Of a DNA stretch of 64,000 bases, positions 1 to 8,857 are shown piece by piece (position 1 is the first letter of the stretch; each line of letters begins with the position of its first letter). Below the pieces are notes generated by a model. That model saw only the letters and a program-made list of their open reading frames with translations. It was not told where the DNA came from and ran no database searches. The translations under genes were made by a program, and so were the position numbers. The stretch lies in NCBI GenBank assembly GCA_014529385.2, contig CM043962.1:121359970-121423969 (forward strand), in the 5' to 3' direction. This DNA comes from Adiantum capillus-veneris. Its lineage: Eukaryota > Streptophyta > Polypodiopsida > Polypodiales > Pteridaceae.

Positions 1-37
<37 letters not shown>

Positions 38-86
38 GTCTCCATCTTCACTGCACACACGCACGCCTTCGATCCATTGCTTCACA
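1..86 (+). mobile_element. Right end of the 5' LTR of a non-autonomous LTR element
   Basis: This is the tail of an LTR that begins before the window. It starts with a (CT)17 microsatellite at 1-34 and ends in the canonical CA at 85-86, two bases before a tRNA-Met primer site. The 51 bases after the microsatellite align with the end of a second LTR near 2157-2207, with about seven differences. The two ends of this element are therefore about 86% identical here and the insertion is old. The microsatellite is much longer in this LTR than in the other copy, so its length has changed since insertion. Confidence 0.75.
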
Positions 87-88
87 AT

Positions 89-100
89 TGGTATCAGAGC
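89..100 (+). promoter_or_regulatory. Primer binding site, initiator tRNA-Met type
   Basis: The 12 bases tggtatcagagc are the standard plant primer site complementary to the 3' end of initiator tRNA-Met. It sits two bases after the LTR end and marks the start of the element interior on the plus strand. The same site is found exactly next to the Copia LTR at 8531 and near 33183. Confidence 0.85.
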
Positions 101-1867
101 TTTGGCTTCATGTGCGACAGATGGAGTGCTACAGAGAATTGAGCTTTTGGCTATGGTGAGCTGGTTTTCAGTGGAAGCTTGAGATCGGTGAGCAACCACC
201 AGATCTGTGCTCATGGAAACTTGAGGGACATTCCCAACCTTGAGAGGAGGGTGTATTGCAAGTTTGTATGCTTTTTGCAGCCACACTTGCAAGAAGAATG
301 CAAATTTTCATTTTCGTAGGTAATTTCGGGCTCCAAAACAGTGTTTTTTGTGTAACTCTTTCATATGGAATGCAATTCATGCAAGATTAGGGTGTAACCT
401 GGTGTCGAGGATTCCACACATGGTTTGCTCTCGGATGTGAGAGTGGTATTGGCTGCAAGTTTTCTCATAGGTGGGAGGATACAATGTATGATCTATGTGG
501 TCGGATGCTCAGGGAGACTCATGTGATTGCAGTTTGAGCTCGACAATGTATGCCTCGAGCATGTTTTTTGCCAGTCACACAGGTAGAGCAGGTACTTGTG
601 TACTAGATTTGCAGGTGTTTCCAATCATGTATACAAAGTGTGAATATTGGTGCATGCATTTGGAGTGCGATTTGATGCGCTTTGGTTGCTCATGGTTTTG
701 AGCGTGCAGTCACTTTGGTTACTGGTTTTGTAGCTGTTTTGCGCTGATGAAACTCTGGTGATATTTTCCCAGCAGTTTTATGTGCATCGTTGGTGCAATC
801 GAGATTGCCATTGCTTGTAGCACTCAATATTTGCATGCAGTGTTTTCCCTTTTGGGTGGTGCATCGCGAGCGTGTTTCGCTCTGCAATTTTGGTCTTGAG
901 CTGTGAGTGCTAGGCCATTTGCAGCTTCCAGTTTTGACTCCCAGCTACAGGTTGAGTCTAGTACTCCCACACGTGTTGCCATTTACAATTGAGGACATCT
1001 TTTGCAGTGTTTTGGCTTGCATACCGGTTACGACATAACGGGTGTCTTGAGATTTTGCTTTGTGTATGCTTTTGTGGGATAGTGGTTGGAGTTTACTCGC
1101 TATAGTTTGTCATCAAGCTTAGCTTATACATTGACAGGTTTACAGGAAGGTTTGAGGGTCATTTGTGAGCTAAATTTTTTAGCAATCATTCCCTCTTTGC
1201 AGGTGCCTATGTATGGCTCAATTGTAAGCTAATTTGTGGCACATGTGTGACCTATTTCTTCAACTATTTGAGAGCTGAATTTGGGGATGTTCTAGGGCTG
1301 ATTTGTAGCCATATTTTTCAGCCATACAAGAGCTTGTGTTACTCTACAAGTACAATTCTTGTTACTCTTCATAGTGGTTGAGTTTTGACTCCCACTTTTA
1401 CATAGGTTGTGTACGTTAGGATTTTCTGGCACATTGTTCATTCATTGGCACATTTTGGCAGCAATTTTTCACTCACATGTGTATGTCATTTGTGGTGTCG
1501 TTGAGTGATACTCCGGCTCGAGCGGTTTGGCTATGTGTAGGACTTTGTGAGGTGATTCCGGACAAGTACATTCTCGGATTGGCCATTTGGGTGATTTACC
1601 GTTGAGTTTTTTGCTCCAGTTACAGAGGAGACTCTACCGAAATTTTGCCAGATATATATGCCTATTGCATAGGCTAGTGAGCTTGGCCATTTGCTCACCT
1701 TCTTTGCTTGAGACAGTAGTTTTCTCTTGGTTTTGCCATAGTTTTGACATGGATATGGAGACACTTCAAGTTAGAGGTGGTTCTCGCTCACGTTCGTGAC
1801 TGACATGCTGGCACTGCGGCCATGATGGGCCAAGTAAGCACTGTTGCTTCAGGTGTATAAGGCAACG
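101..1867 (+). mobile_element. Non-coding interior of the LTR element
   Basis: The roughly 1.8-kb interior between primer site and polypurine tract has no frame that resembles gag, protease, integrase, RT or RNase H. The longest frames are about 70-77 codons. Loose repeats of a phrase like 'gagctaaattt / agccatattt' occur around 1150-1320. Near the right end, from 1806, a stop-free stretch that runs on into the 3' LTR encodes a cysteine/histidine-rich segment (CWHCGHDG...CCFRC, then a basic patch). It has no Met before it and does not match the CCHC spacing. An element of this build is a TRIM/LARD-like non-autonomous element that would need enzymes from another Copia element. Confidence 0.6.
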
Positions 1868-1878
1868 AAAGAGGAAGA
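1868..1878 (+). promoter_or_regulatory. Polypurine tract
   Basis: The purine run aaagaggaaga lies immediately before the TG that opens the 3' LTR at 1879. This is the expected site of plus-strand DNA priming in reverse transcription. Confidence 0.65.
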
Positions 1879-2207
1879 TGCATGGTGCTACTATGAGGAC
1901 ATATGCTAGAGAGTATGCATATGATGGGCATGTCACTTTTGAGTCTAGCTTGCCTTCATACTACTTTGTGTCTTGGGATAGCAGATTGTCTACGTGTTTT
2001 CTATTAGACGAGCATGTAGTTTTTCACTATATCTCTTTATTCTTTATACATACAAAGAATAAGGATCTCTCATTCATTCTCACATTGTGCTCATATAGTG
2101 ATATTTGGGAGCTCCACCCCACATCCCTGTGTCGTGCTCTCTCTCTCTCCTCTCTTCTCTCTCCATCTTCGTTGCACACACGTACGCCTCTGATCCATTC
2201 CTTCACA
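1879..2207 (+). mobile_element. 3' LTR of the non-autonomous element
   Basis: The repeat starts with tgcatgg directly after the polypurine tract and ends with ttcaca, about 329 bp later. Its last 51 bases match the LTR end at 36-86. The CT-rich stretch at 2138-2160 is short and interrupted, unlike the pure array in the left LTR. No target duplication can be tested because the left end lies outside the window. Confidence 0.7.
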
Positions 2208-2267
2208 CCTAATATACTAATCTTCAATTCAAGAATCATCAAAATGATAGCTGCCAGTGAGACCAAT

Positions 2268-2352
<85 letters not shown>
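2268..2352. repeat. Poly-C (28) joined to a (CT)n microsatellite
   Basis: A run of 28 C residues at 2268-2295 is followed directly by tcc and a pure CT array to 2352. It lies about 60 bases past the end of the LTR. Confidence 0.95.
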
Positions 2353-2355
<3 letters not shown>

Positions 2356-3619
2356 CGGGATGAACTGATTGAAATGTTTAGACTTGGTTTAAATTAGTGG
2401 TCAATTTTTTTATAGATCTATAGGGTATCCAATAGGCAATGGTATGGTTTTCATGGATTCCCTTGTAGGTCATGTAGCAAGAAATGTTCTAGTTTGCATG
2501 AATTTCAACATAGGGTAGGTATTGGAATGTAATATACTTAGATATTGGAAGCAAGTCCTCTCTCACCGATCAAATGGACAAGCAAAGACAAGCGCAATCA
2601 ATTGATTGATGGATAGGCAACCGGGGTGCATGTGTACGTTGCAATTTTCTTCAACCACATCAAAAATTCCCCATCACTTATATCCACCATTGCAAAACAT
2701 GCGTTTTGGCTCTCAAGTCTTCAAGGTGCAAGCATAGGTGATTGCATTTGGTGGAAGGCCTTCCCTTTGCATTTGGTAAAAACAGTGGAGATCTTTTGTA
2801 CCACCACCATATTAGGCACATTCTATTCTCAATGCATTCCAAGAGATGATATTTTGAACAAAATCCTCATCAAGAACTTGATGTGATTTTTGCTCCATAT
2901 GAATGGGACTTCTATCACCTTTGGTCGTAGTGTGCAGCTGGCAGTTTAGATGAACTTTGATAGATAATTTTCTTGAGCTATCTAATATGATATTGAGTAA
3001 TCTTGACATTCTCAATAAGCGGCATGATTCAGCAAGGCCAATTTTCTATCTGAGCTCGATACGATCGATTCTTTTGCTTTCACATTTGTATGTCAACCCA
3101 AGTACCCATTAGCTAAGAGCAATCACGCTCAACTCTGTCTCATCTCCTTGATGAACTTATGAGAAGCAAGGCTTCACTTTAGGGCATATTTCCTAGAAGC
3201 TTCCAAAGTTTGGAATTTGGTGGTAGCATATGGACTTTGGGAAACTTGGCAACATGTACACATGTTTTTTATCTGAGGTCGATATGAACCAAGCCTTGAG
3301 GGAATACAAGGTACATCAGACAGCTCTAAATTTCTCAACATACATGGCTATGAGCCACATTCAAGGGAAGGCAACTACTCTTAGAGGGGCAACAAGGTTA
3401 GACAGTTTCAAGTTCTACTTGTATTTCTATCTTACAATTTTCATTTGAATAAGATTTCTCTATTGTCCAAAGAAAAGTGCTTTGATAGACTTACTGTGAA
3501 GCAAGGCTTCTATTTTGTGCACAGGAGAATCCATTGACTTAGGATCAAGGATAATGGCACACCGGTTTGACAATAAGAGGATATAAGCTCAGAGTTATGG
3601 CTAGGAATAACCAACTGTG
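2353..3619. other. Non-coding interval before the Copia insertion
   Basis: I see no coding similarity here. The longest plus frame (2626-2886, 86 codons) has no recognisable motif. A 13-bp phrase gaagcaaggcttc occurs twice (about 3165 and 3496). The right end of this stretch is the insertion target of the Copia element. Confidence 0.5.
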
Positions 3620-3624
3620 ATGTA

Positions 3625-3946
3625 TGTAAAGAATGAGGATGCAAGAGAGCTACACAAGACAAGCACAAAGCACACAGAGATGGAAAGCTTCTTCTTCTTC
3701 TTCACAGAAAAGAGAGTACAAAATGACTAAGTGCTAAAGCTGAAAAGTAGCACATATGTACATGCGGTCACTAAGTGTGAACTCGCTAGAAGCGTACTAG
3801 GCTGGCACTATAAGTGTAGTCCAGCTGTAGAATCACTGGCAGAGATCCTCCGTGTCGGTCACCTAACGCGCCAGTGAGTAAATGCCGTAAGCGGCCAAGA
3901 CCCGTAGTGGATGCCAGCTCAAGGTGTAGAGCTCGACATCTCAACA
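3625..3946 (-). mobile_element. 3' LTR of the Copia element
   Basis: This 322-bp repeat reads as identical to 8531-8852. In element orientation it starts TGTTGAGATG and ends ATTCTTTACA. I see no strong TATA box. A GAA-rich stretch and CT-rich words lie near its downstream end. The gag-pol frame enters this LTR and stops at 3919, so the last nine codons are LTR-encoded. Confidence 0.97.
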
Positions 3947-6900
3947 CTCCCCCTCGAGCTCTGCATGTCGCAGAGTCCAAGCATAGTCCGGAAACGTCGA
4001 AGCTTCTCAGCTCTGAGGGCCTTGGTAAAGATATCCGCTATCTGCTCCTCTATGCTGACGTAGACCAAGTCGATGTCGCCCGCCAACACTCGCTCTCGAA
4101 CGTAGTGGTAATGGACCTCTATGTATTTGGTCCTGGCATGGAACACTGGGTTCCTAGCCAATTGCATGCTGCTGAGGTTGTCACAATGGATGAAAATCTG
4201 CTGGTCCACCTGCACTCCCAAGTCCTCAAGTAATGTGCGTAGCCAAGCTACCTCGCACGCCGCAACTGCTGCACCTCTGTACTCGGCCTCTGTGCTCGAT
4301 AAAGCAACCGTAGACTGCTTTTTGCTGCTCCAAGTAACAGCAGCACTCCCAAAAGAGAACATGAACCCACTCGTAGATCTCCTATCAACAATGCTACCTG
4401 CCCAATCTGCATCTGTATACCCATACAATGCTAATGGTGCATCTGCTGCATAGAACAATGCGTAGTCAAGAGTACCTTGCACATACCTAAGTGTGCGTCG
4501 TACTCCATCCAAATGTGGCTTCCTCGGAAGCTGCATGAACTGACTCTCCAAGCCTACTATGTAGCTCAAGTCTGGCCTCGTGATAGTCAAGTAGATTAGA
4601 CTACCCACAATCTTCCTGTACATGTTGACATCCTCAACAACATCACCCTTCTCTGCACTCAGCTTTGCATTCACATCCAAGGGAATAGAAATTGGCTTAC
4701 AATCAGCCATACCATACTTTGACAACATGTCCAAAGCATACTGTCTCTGTGATAGCCATACACCCTCTGGAGTCCTGATCACCTCAATGCCAAGAAGGTA
4801 GCGCAACTCACCTAAATCTTTCATTTCAAACTCCTGTTTGAGAAGACCCTTCACATGGTCAATCTCCATAGCATTGTCACCAACAATAATAAGGTCATCT
4901 ACATATATGGTAATGACCACAATCCCCACATCACTCTCACGTACATAGAGTGAATGATCAGCATGAGCTCTCCTAAAACCAATACTGACAAGATACTTGG
5001 CAATCCTGTCATACCATGCTCTAGAGCCCTGCTTCAAACCATACAAAGCTTTGAGAAGTCTGCATACATAATCTGGGTAACCTGGATCAACATAACCAGG
5101 TGGCTGATCCATATACACTTCCTCTTGCAACTCACCATTCAAGAAGGCATTCTTTACATCCATTTGATGCATAATCCATCCTCTAGATGCAGCCACTGCT
5201 ATGACAGCTCTCACAGTCGTCATCTTTGCCACTGGAGCAAAGGTCTCCTCATAGTCTATGCCATACGTCTGTGCATAACCCTTTGCGACCAGCCTTGCCT
5301 TGTGACGCTCAATGTTACCATCAGCCTTATGCTTGGTTTTATACACCCATTTACAGCCAATAGCTTTCTTGCCACTTGGCAATGGCACCAAATCCCATGT
5401 GTCATTTGCTTCCAATGCAGCCATCTCTTCATTCATTGCATCATCCCAATGCACATTTCCAACTGCATCCTCAAAACATGTGGGCTCCACATCCTGTATC
5501 ACCTTAGCCATGTAGGCTTGGTGATGCGCTAGATACCCATCATAAGTCAATTTCTGAACTGGATTTCTGACTCTATTAGATCTGCGCGGTCCTGGGTCAC
5601 TCCTTTGCCCTCTAGCATCTTCTTGTACTTTCCTTACACCAGGTGTCCTGACAGCCGGAATTCCAAATTCCTCATCAAGACTTTGTTCAGAACCATCTGA
5701 ATCCATGTCTACATGTGAAAAACCTGATGATGCATCAGCCATAAAGGGAGTTTCATCAACCTTTTCCTTTCCTTTTCGTGATACATTCCCTGTACCTGTT
5801 GGTGGAGTAACCTGCGTACGTAGTCTACCATTCCATGGTTTCTCAACAGAGCCACGAGAAGAGGACTCTTGTGGTCCACTCAAAACCTGTGACTGTGGCC
5901 TCACATTTTGTACAACCACATCATCTTTTACATCAGCCCCAATAGTGCCATGTGCATTACTGTACCAGCTGCTCATCTCATCAAAGACTACATTTCTGCT
6001 TACTCGTAATTCTCGTGTAGTAGGATTGTAGCACCTGTACCCCTTTTGTTCAAGGGAATATCCCACAAGAATACATTTCTCTGCTTTAGGATCCAATTTC
6101 CTACGCAACTCATCTGGTACATGCACGTAAGCTATGCAGCCAAACACTTTCAAGTGTGCCAAATCAGGCTTTGTACTTGTAAACTTTTCCTCAGGTGTTA
6201 CATCATGCACCGCAGCTGTAGGTGTCCTGTTCATAATGTACACAGCTGTATTTACAGCTTCAGCCCAGAAATGATGAGGCATGTTCTTCTCATTCATCAA
6301 TGCACGTGCAACCTCTGCAATGTGCCTGTTTTTCCTTTCTGCGACCCCATTCTGCTGTGGAGTATATCTGCATGTAAACTGCCTGTGTATACCATGCATT
6401 CGCAGAAAATCTGAAAAATCATTGGAGAAGTACTCTCCCCCTCCATCTGACCTCAATGTCTTGATTTGCATATCTGTCTCCTTCTCAATCATGACTTTGA
6501 AGTCTTGAAAGTGACCAAACACTTCACTTTTGTTACGCATGAAGTAGACCCATACTTTCCTTGTATGGTCATCAATGAAAGAGACATAATACCTGCAACC
6601 ATGTATACTTGCAGTATCGGTTGGACCCCAAACATCTGTGTGCACCACCTCAAGTGGCTTTTTACATACATTGCGCTCATGTGGAAATGAGCCCTTTGAC
6701 TGTTTTCCAAACTGGCATGCTGCACACACTTTATGCATACCATCCACCTTGAATTTGGGCAAACCTTTTACAATCTGTTTTGATTGCATGCTGCGCAATC
6801 TCTGCTCATTGACATGGCCAATGCGTTTGTGCCAAATGTCAACATCAGCCACAACACCTGTGCCCTGTGCAAATAATGCAGCTTTTACCTCAGGCATGTC

Positions 6901-8268
6901 TACATTCAGCGTAAACATTCTGCCCACACATTTGCCCTCTGTGATCAGCTTACAGCCATTTTGGAAATCTTCTACATAACAGCCATTTGGATTGAAGCGA
7001 ACCTGCAAACCCTGCTCAACCATTTGTCCAACAGAAACAAGATTCTTTGTAATGTTTGGGACATGAAGTACATCTGCTAAGTACTTTGATTTCCCACTCT
7101 TCGTATTTAGAGGTATGTCCCCTACATGAGCAATGGGGTGAGCTGTGTCATCTCCTGTCTGCACATAGCCTGACACATCTGGTTTGCGCATATCTCTAAA
7201 CCACTTTCCACGAGACGTCATGTGATTAGAGGCACCTGAATCCACATACCAAACATCATCTTGGGTGGAATTCTCTACAGTCATTGTATTCATTACATGC
7301 TGCATAACAAACATGCGCTCGTTTTTGCTGTCATCTGCATCTCTGCTAGTAGATGCATAGTTGCCCTGTTCTCTCTTTCTACTTGCTTTTCCCTTTGGAC
7401 AGTCACGTGACATGTGACCTCTTTCACCACAAGTCCAACATTCTCTACTATCTGGAGTATGTTGCTGCCTGCTTGATCCTGCACCACGACCTCTTTGACT
7501 CCCCCTGCCTTGAGACTGGTTTCCCCTACCACCTGTATTGTTTTGATTTGATTGACCTTCCAGAAATTGGCCCCTACAACCCCTTGGGCCTCGACCACGA
7601 CCTCTACCTCTACCTCTGTTGGAGTTAGAATAGAAGGCCTGTTCAGAATTATTTCTGCCATGAGAAGAAGATGTGTCAAGGTTCTTCTCCTCAAGAATAA
7701 GCATAGAAATCAAATCTTGGAACACGGGGATGTCGTCTCTTGTATTCATGGAAGACCTAAAATGTACATACTCATCTCCTAGACCATCCAAGCATGCACG
7801 GACAATGTCATCGTCTTCCACTGAGACTTTAATAGACCCAAGAGCCTCAATGATACTCTTGATCTTCAAAGCATAATCATTGATTGAGAGGTTGTTTCTC
7901 TTAACCTGATTTAGCTCCGACTTTAGTTGAAGCTTCCTGCCCTTGGTGTTCACCTCGAACACTCTGCCTAAGTTTCTCCATGCAATGGCGGGGGTTTCAG
8001 CATCCTGTAGATAGCCCATCATGCCATCTGTGATGCTCATAGAAAGCCAATACATCACTTTGCTTTGGCCTTGTTGCCAGTCCCTCAAAGCTTTCCTTTG
8101 TTCTGCTGTAGCATTTGCCTCGGGAATCTCTGGTTCCTTTTCATTGTCTCCTTCTACATAGTCCCAATAACCTTTTCCTTTTAGGAAATTTGTTATTCTG
8201 AACTTCCATGCAGGGTAGTTATTTTTCTCAAGCTTCTCAGTAACAATCTGACTGAAACCGTCAGACAT
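3919..8268 (-). CDS. Copia gag-pol polyprotein
   Basis: One uninterrupted frame encodes every protein the element needs. I chose the ATG at 8268 (MSDGFSQ); an in-frame upstream start at 8304 would add 12 residues. Numbering below is from 8304. The order is: a gag of the UBN2/Retrotran_gag type, an RG-rich basic stretch, and a CCHC zinc knuckle (CWTCGERGHMSRDC) near residue 288. The aspartic protease follows with YVDSGASNHM near 352, then a GAG-pre-integrase H/C finger near 490-530. The integrase core starts at VHTDVWGP near 555, with SDGGGEY and the ERKNRH region. The RT has IYVDDLI near 1134, and the RNase H has TDADWAG near 1300 and SSTEAEY. At about 1450 residues it has full family length. 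No stop, frameshift or missing catalytic residue was seen. Plus-strand frames across this region are antisense shadows. Confidence 0.95.
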   Translation of the reverse strand: MSDGFSQIVTEKLEKNNYPAWKFRITNFLKGKGYWDYVEGDNEKEPEIPEANATAEQRKALRDWQQGQSKVMYWLSMSITDGMMGYLQDAETPAIAWRNLGRVFEVNTKGRKLQLKSELNQVKRNNLSINDYALKIKSIIEALGSIKVSVEDDDIVRACLDGLGDEYVHFRSSMNTRDDIPVFQDLISMLILEEKNLDTSSSHGRNNSEQAFYSNSNRGRGRGRGRGPRGCRGQFLEGQSNQNNTGGRGNQSQGRGSQRGRGAGSSRQQHTPDSRECWTCGERGHMSRDCPKGKASRKREQGNYASTSRDADDSKNERMFVMQHVMNTMTVENSTQDDVWYVDSGASNHMTSRGKWFRDMRKPDVSGYVQTGDDTAHPIAHVGDIPLNTKSGKSKYLADVLHVPNITKNLVSVGQMVEQGLQVRFNPNGCYVEDFQNGCKLITEGKCVGRMFTLNVDMPEVKAALFAQGTGVVADVDIWHKRIGHVNEQRLRSMQSKQIVKGLPKFKVDGMHKVCAACQFGKQSKGSFPHERNVCKKPLEVVHTDVWGPTDTASIHGCRYYVSFIDDHTRKVWVYFMRNKSEVFGHFQDFKVMIEKETDMQIKTLRSDGGGEYFSNDFSDFLRMHGIHRQFTCRYTPQQNGVAERKNRHIAEVARALMNEKNMPHHFWAEAVNTAVYIMNRTPTAAVHDVTPEEKFTSTKPDLAHLKVFGCIAYVHVPDELRRKLDPKAEKCILVGYSLEQKGYRCYNPTTRELRVSRNVVFDEMSSWYSNAHGTIGADVKDDVVVQNVRPQSQVLSGPQESSSRGSVEKPWNGRLRTQVTPPTGTGNVSRKGKEKVDETPFMADASSGFSHVDMDSDGSEQSLDEEFGIPAVRTPGVRKVQEDARGQRSDPGPRRSNRVRNPVQKLTYDGYLAHHQAYMAKVIQDVEPTCFEDAVGNVHWDDAMNEEMAALEANDTWDLVPLPSGKKAIGCKWVYKTKHKADGNIERHKARLVAKGYAQTYGIDYEETFAPVAKMTTVRAVIAVAASRGWIMHQMDVKNAFLNGELQEEVYMDQPPGYVDPGYPDYVCRLLKALYGLKQGSRAWYDRIAKYLVSIGFRRAHADHSLYVRESDVGIVVITIYVDDLIIVGDNAMEIDHVKGLLKQEFEMKDLGELRYLLGIEVIRTPEGVWLSQRQYALDMLSKYGMADCKPISIPLDVNAKLSAEKGDVVEDVNMYRKIVGSLIYLTITRPDLSYIVGLESQFMQLPRKPHLDGVRRTLRYVQGTLDYALFYAADAPLALYGYTDADWAGSIVDRRSTSGFMFSFGSAAVTWSSKKQSTVALSSTEAEYRGAAVAACEVAWLRTLLEDLGVQVDQQIFIHCDNLSSMQLARNPVFHARTKYIEVHYHYVRERVLAGDIDLVYVSIEEQIADIFTKALRAEKLRRFRTMLGLCDMQSSRGSVEMSSSTP
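3947..3955 (-). promoter_or_regulatory. Polypurine tract of the Copia element
   Basis: On the minus strand the nine bases gagggggag directly precede the TG of the 3' LTR. Here the tract is inside the coding frame: it encodes part of the C-terminal tail (SSRGSVE). Confidence 0.85.
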
Positions 8269-8518
8269 CTTGAAGCACCAAGACAAAATAGCTGCAATCT
8301 GCAAAAACCTGCAAATCTGCTGAACCTGCTATCGTGGTTCCTGTAACGCTTTCTACACTCAACGAGTGTCCACAATCAAGCGTTTCACAACGACTGTACT
8401 TGTACAGTAAATCTCTGTATACTGCACTTTGGAGACCTGTTCAGAAACTTGTGCGAAAAACTGGTCGTGGATTGCGAACGAAGGGATTGTGATGCTTTTG
8501 CTCTCTTGCCTGCACCAG

Positions 8519-8530
8519 GCTCTGATACCA
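8519..8530 (-). promoter_or_regulatory. Primer binding site of the Copia element
   Basis: Read on the minus strand, tggtatcagagc abuts the 5' LTR with no spacer. It matches the 3' end of initiator tRNA-Met. Confidence 0.93.
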
Positions 8531-8852
8531 TGTAAAGAATGAGGATGCAAGAGAGCTACACAAGACAAGCACAAAGCACACAGAGATGGAAAGCTTCTTC
8601 TTCTTCTTCACAGAAAAGAGAGTACAAAATGACTAAGTGCTAAAGCTGAAAAGTAGCACATATGTACATGCGGTCACTAAGTGTGAACTCGCTAGAAGCG
8701 TACTAGGCTGGCACTATAAGTGTAGTCCAGCTGTAGAATCACTGGCAGAGATCCTCCGTGTCGGTCACCTAACGCGCCAGTGAGTAAATGCCGTAAGCGG
8801 CCAAGACCCGTAGTGGATGCCAGCTCAAGGTGTAGAGCTCGACATCTCAACA
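8531..8852 (-). mobile_element. 5' LTR of the Copia element
   Basis: This is the second of the two identical-looking 322-bp LTRs. It should carry the element promoter, but no textbook TATA box is obvious. The five bases after it (atgta) repeat those before the other LTR. Confidence 0.97.
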
Positions 8853-8857
8853 ATGTA

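Larger units (their letters stand above)
3625..8852 (-). mobile_element. Complete Ty1/Copia LTR retrotransposon
   Basis: The 5228-bp element is bounded by two 322-bp direct repeats that read as identical by eye. It starts with TG and ends with CA, and is flanked by the same five bases (atgta) at 3620-3624 and 8853-8857. On the minus strand the order is 5' LTR, tRNA-Met primer site touching the LTR, one long gag-pol frame, a G-rich polypurine tract and the 3' LTR. The pol order is protease, integrase, RT, RNase H, which is the Copia order. Identical LTRs plus an open frame mean a recent insertion, and nothing visible excludes that it is still active. Confidence 0.97.

Noticed and set aside
3874-8000. 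Plus-strand frames up to 192 codons across the Copia region
   Set aside because: They are antisense to an intact gag-pol frame and have no motifs.
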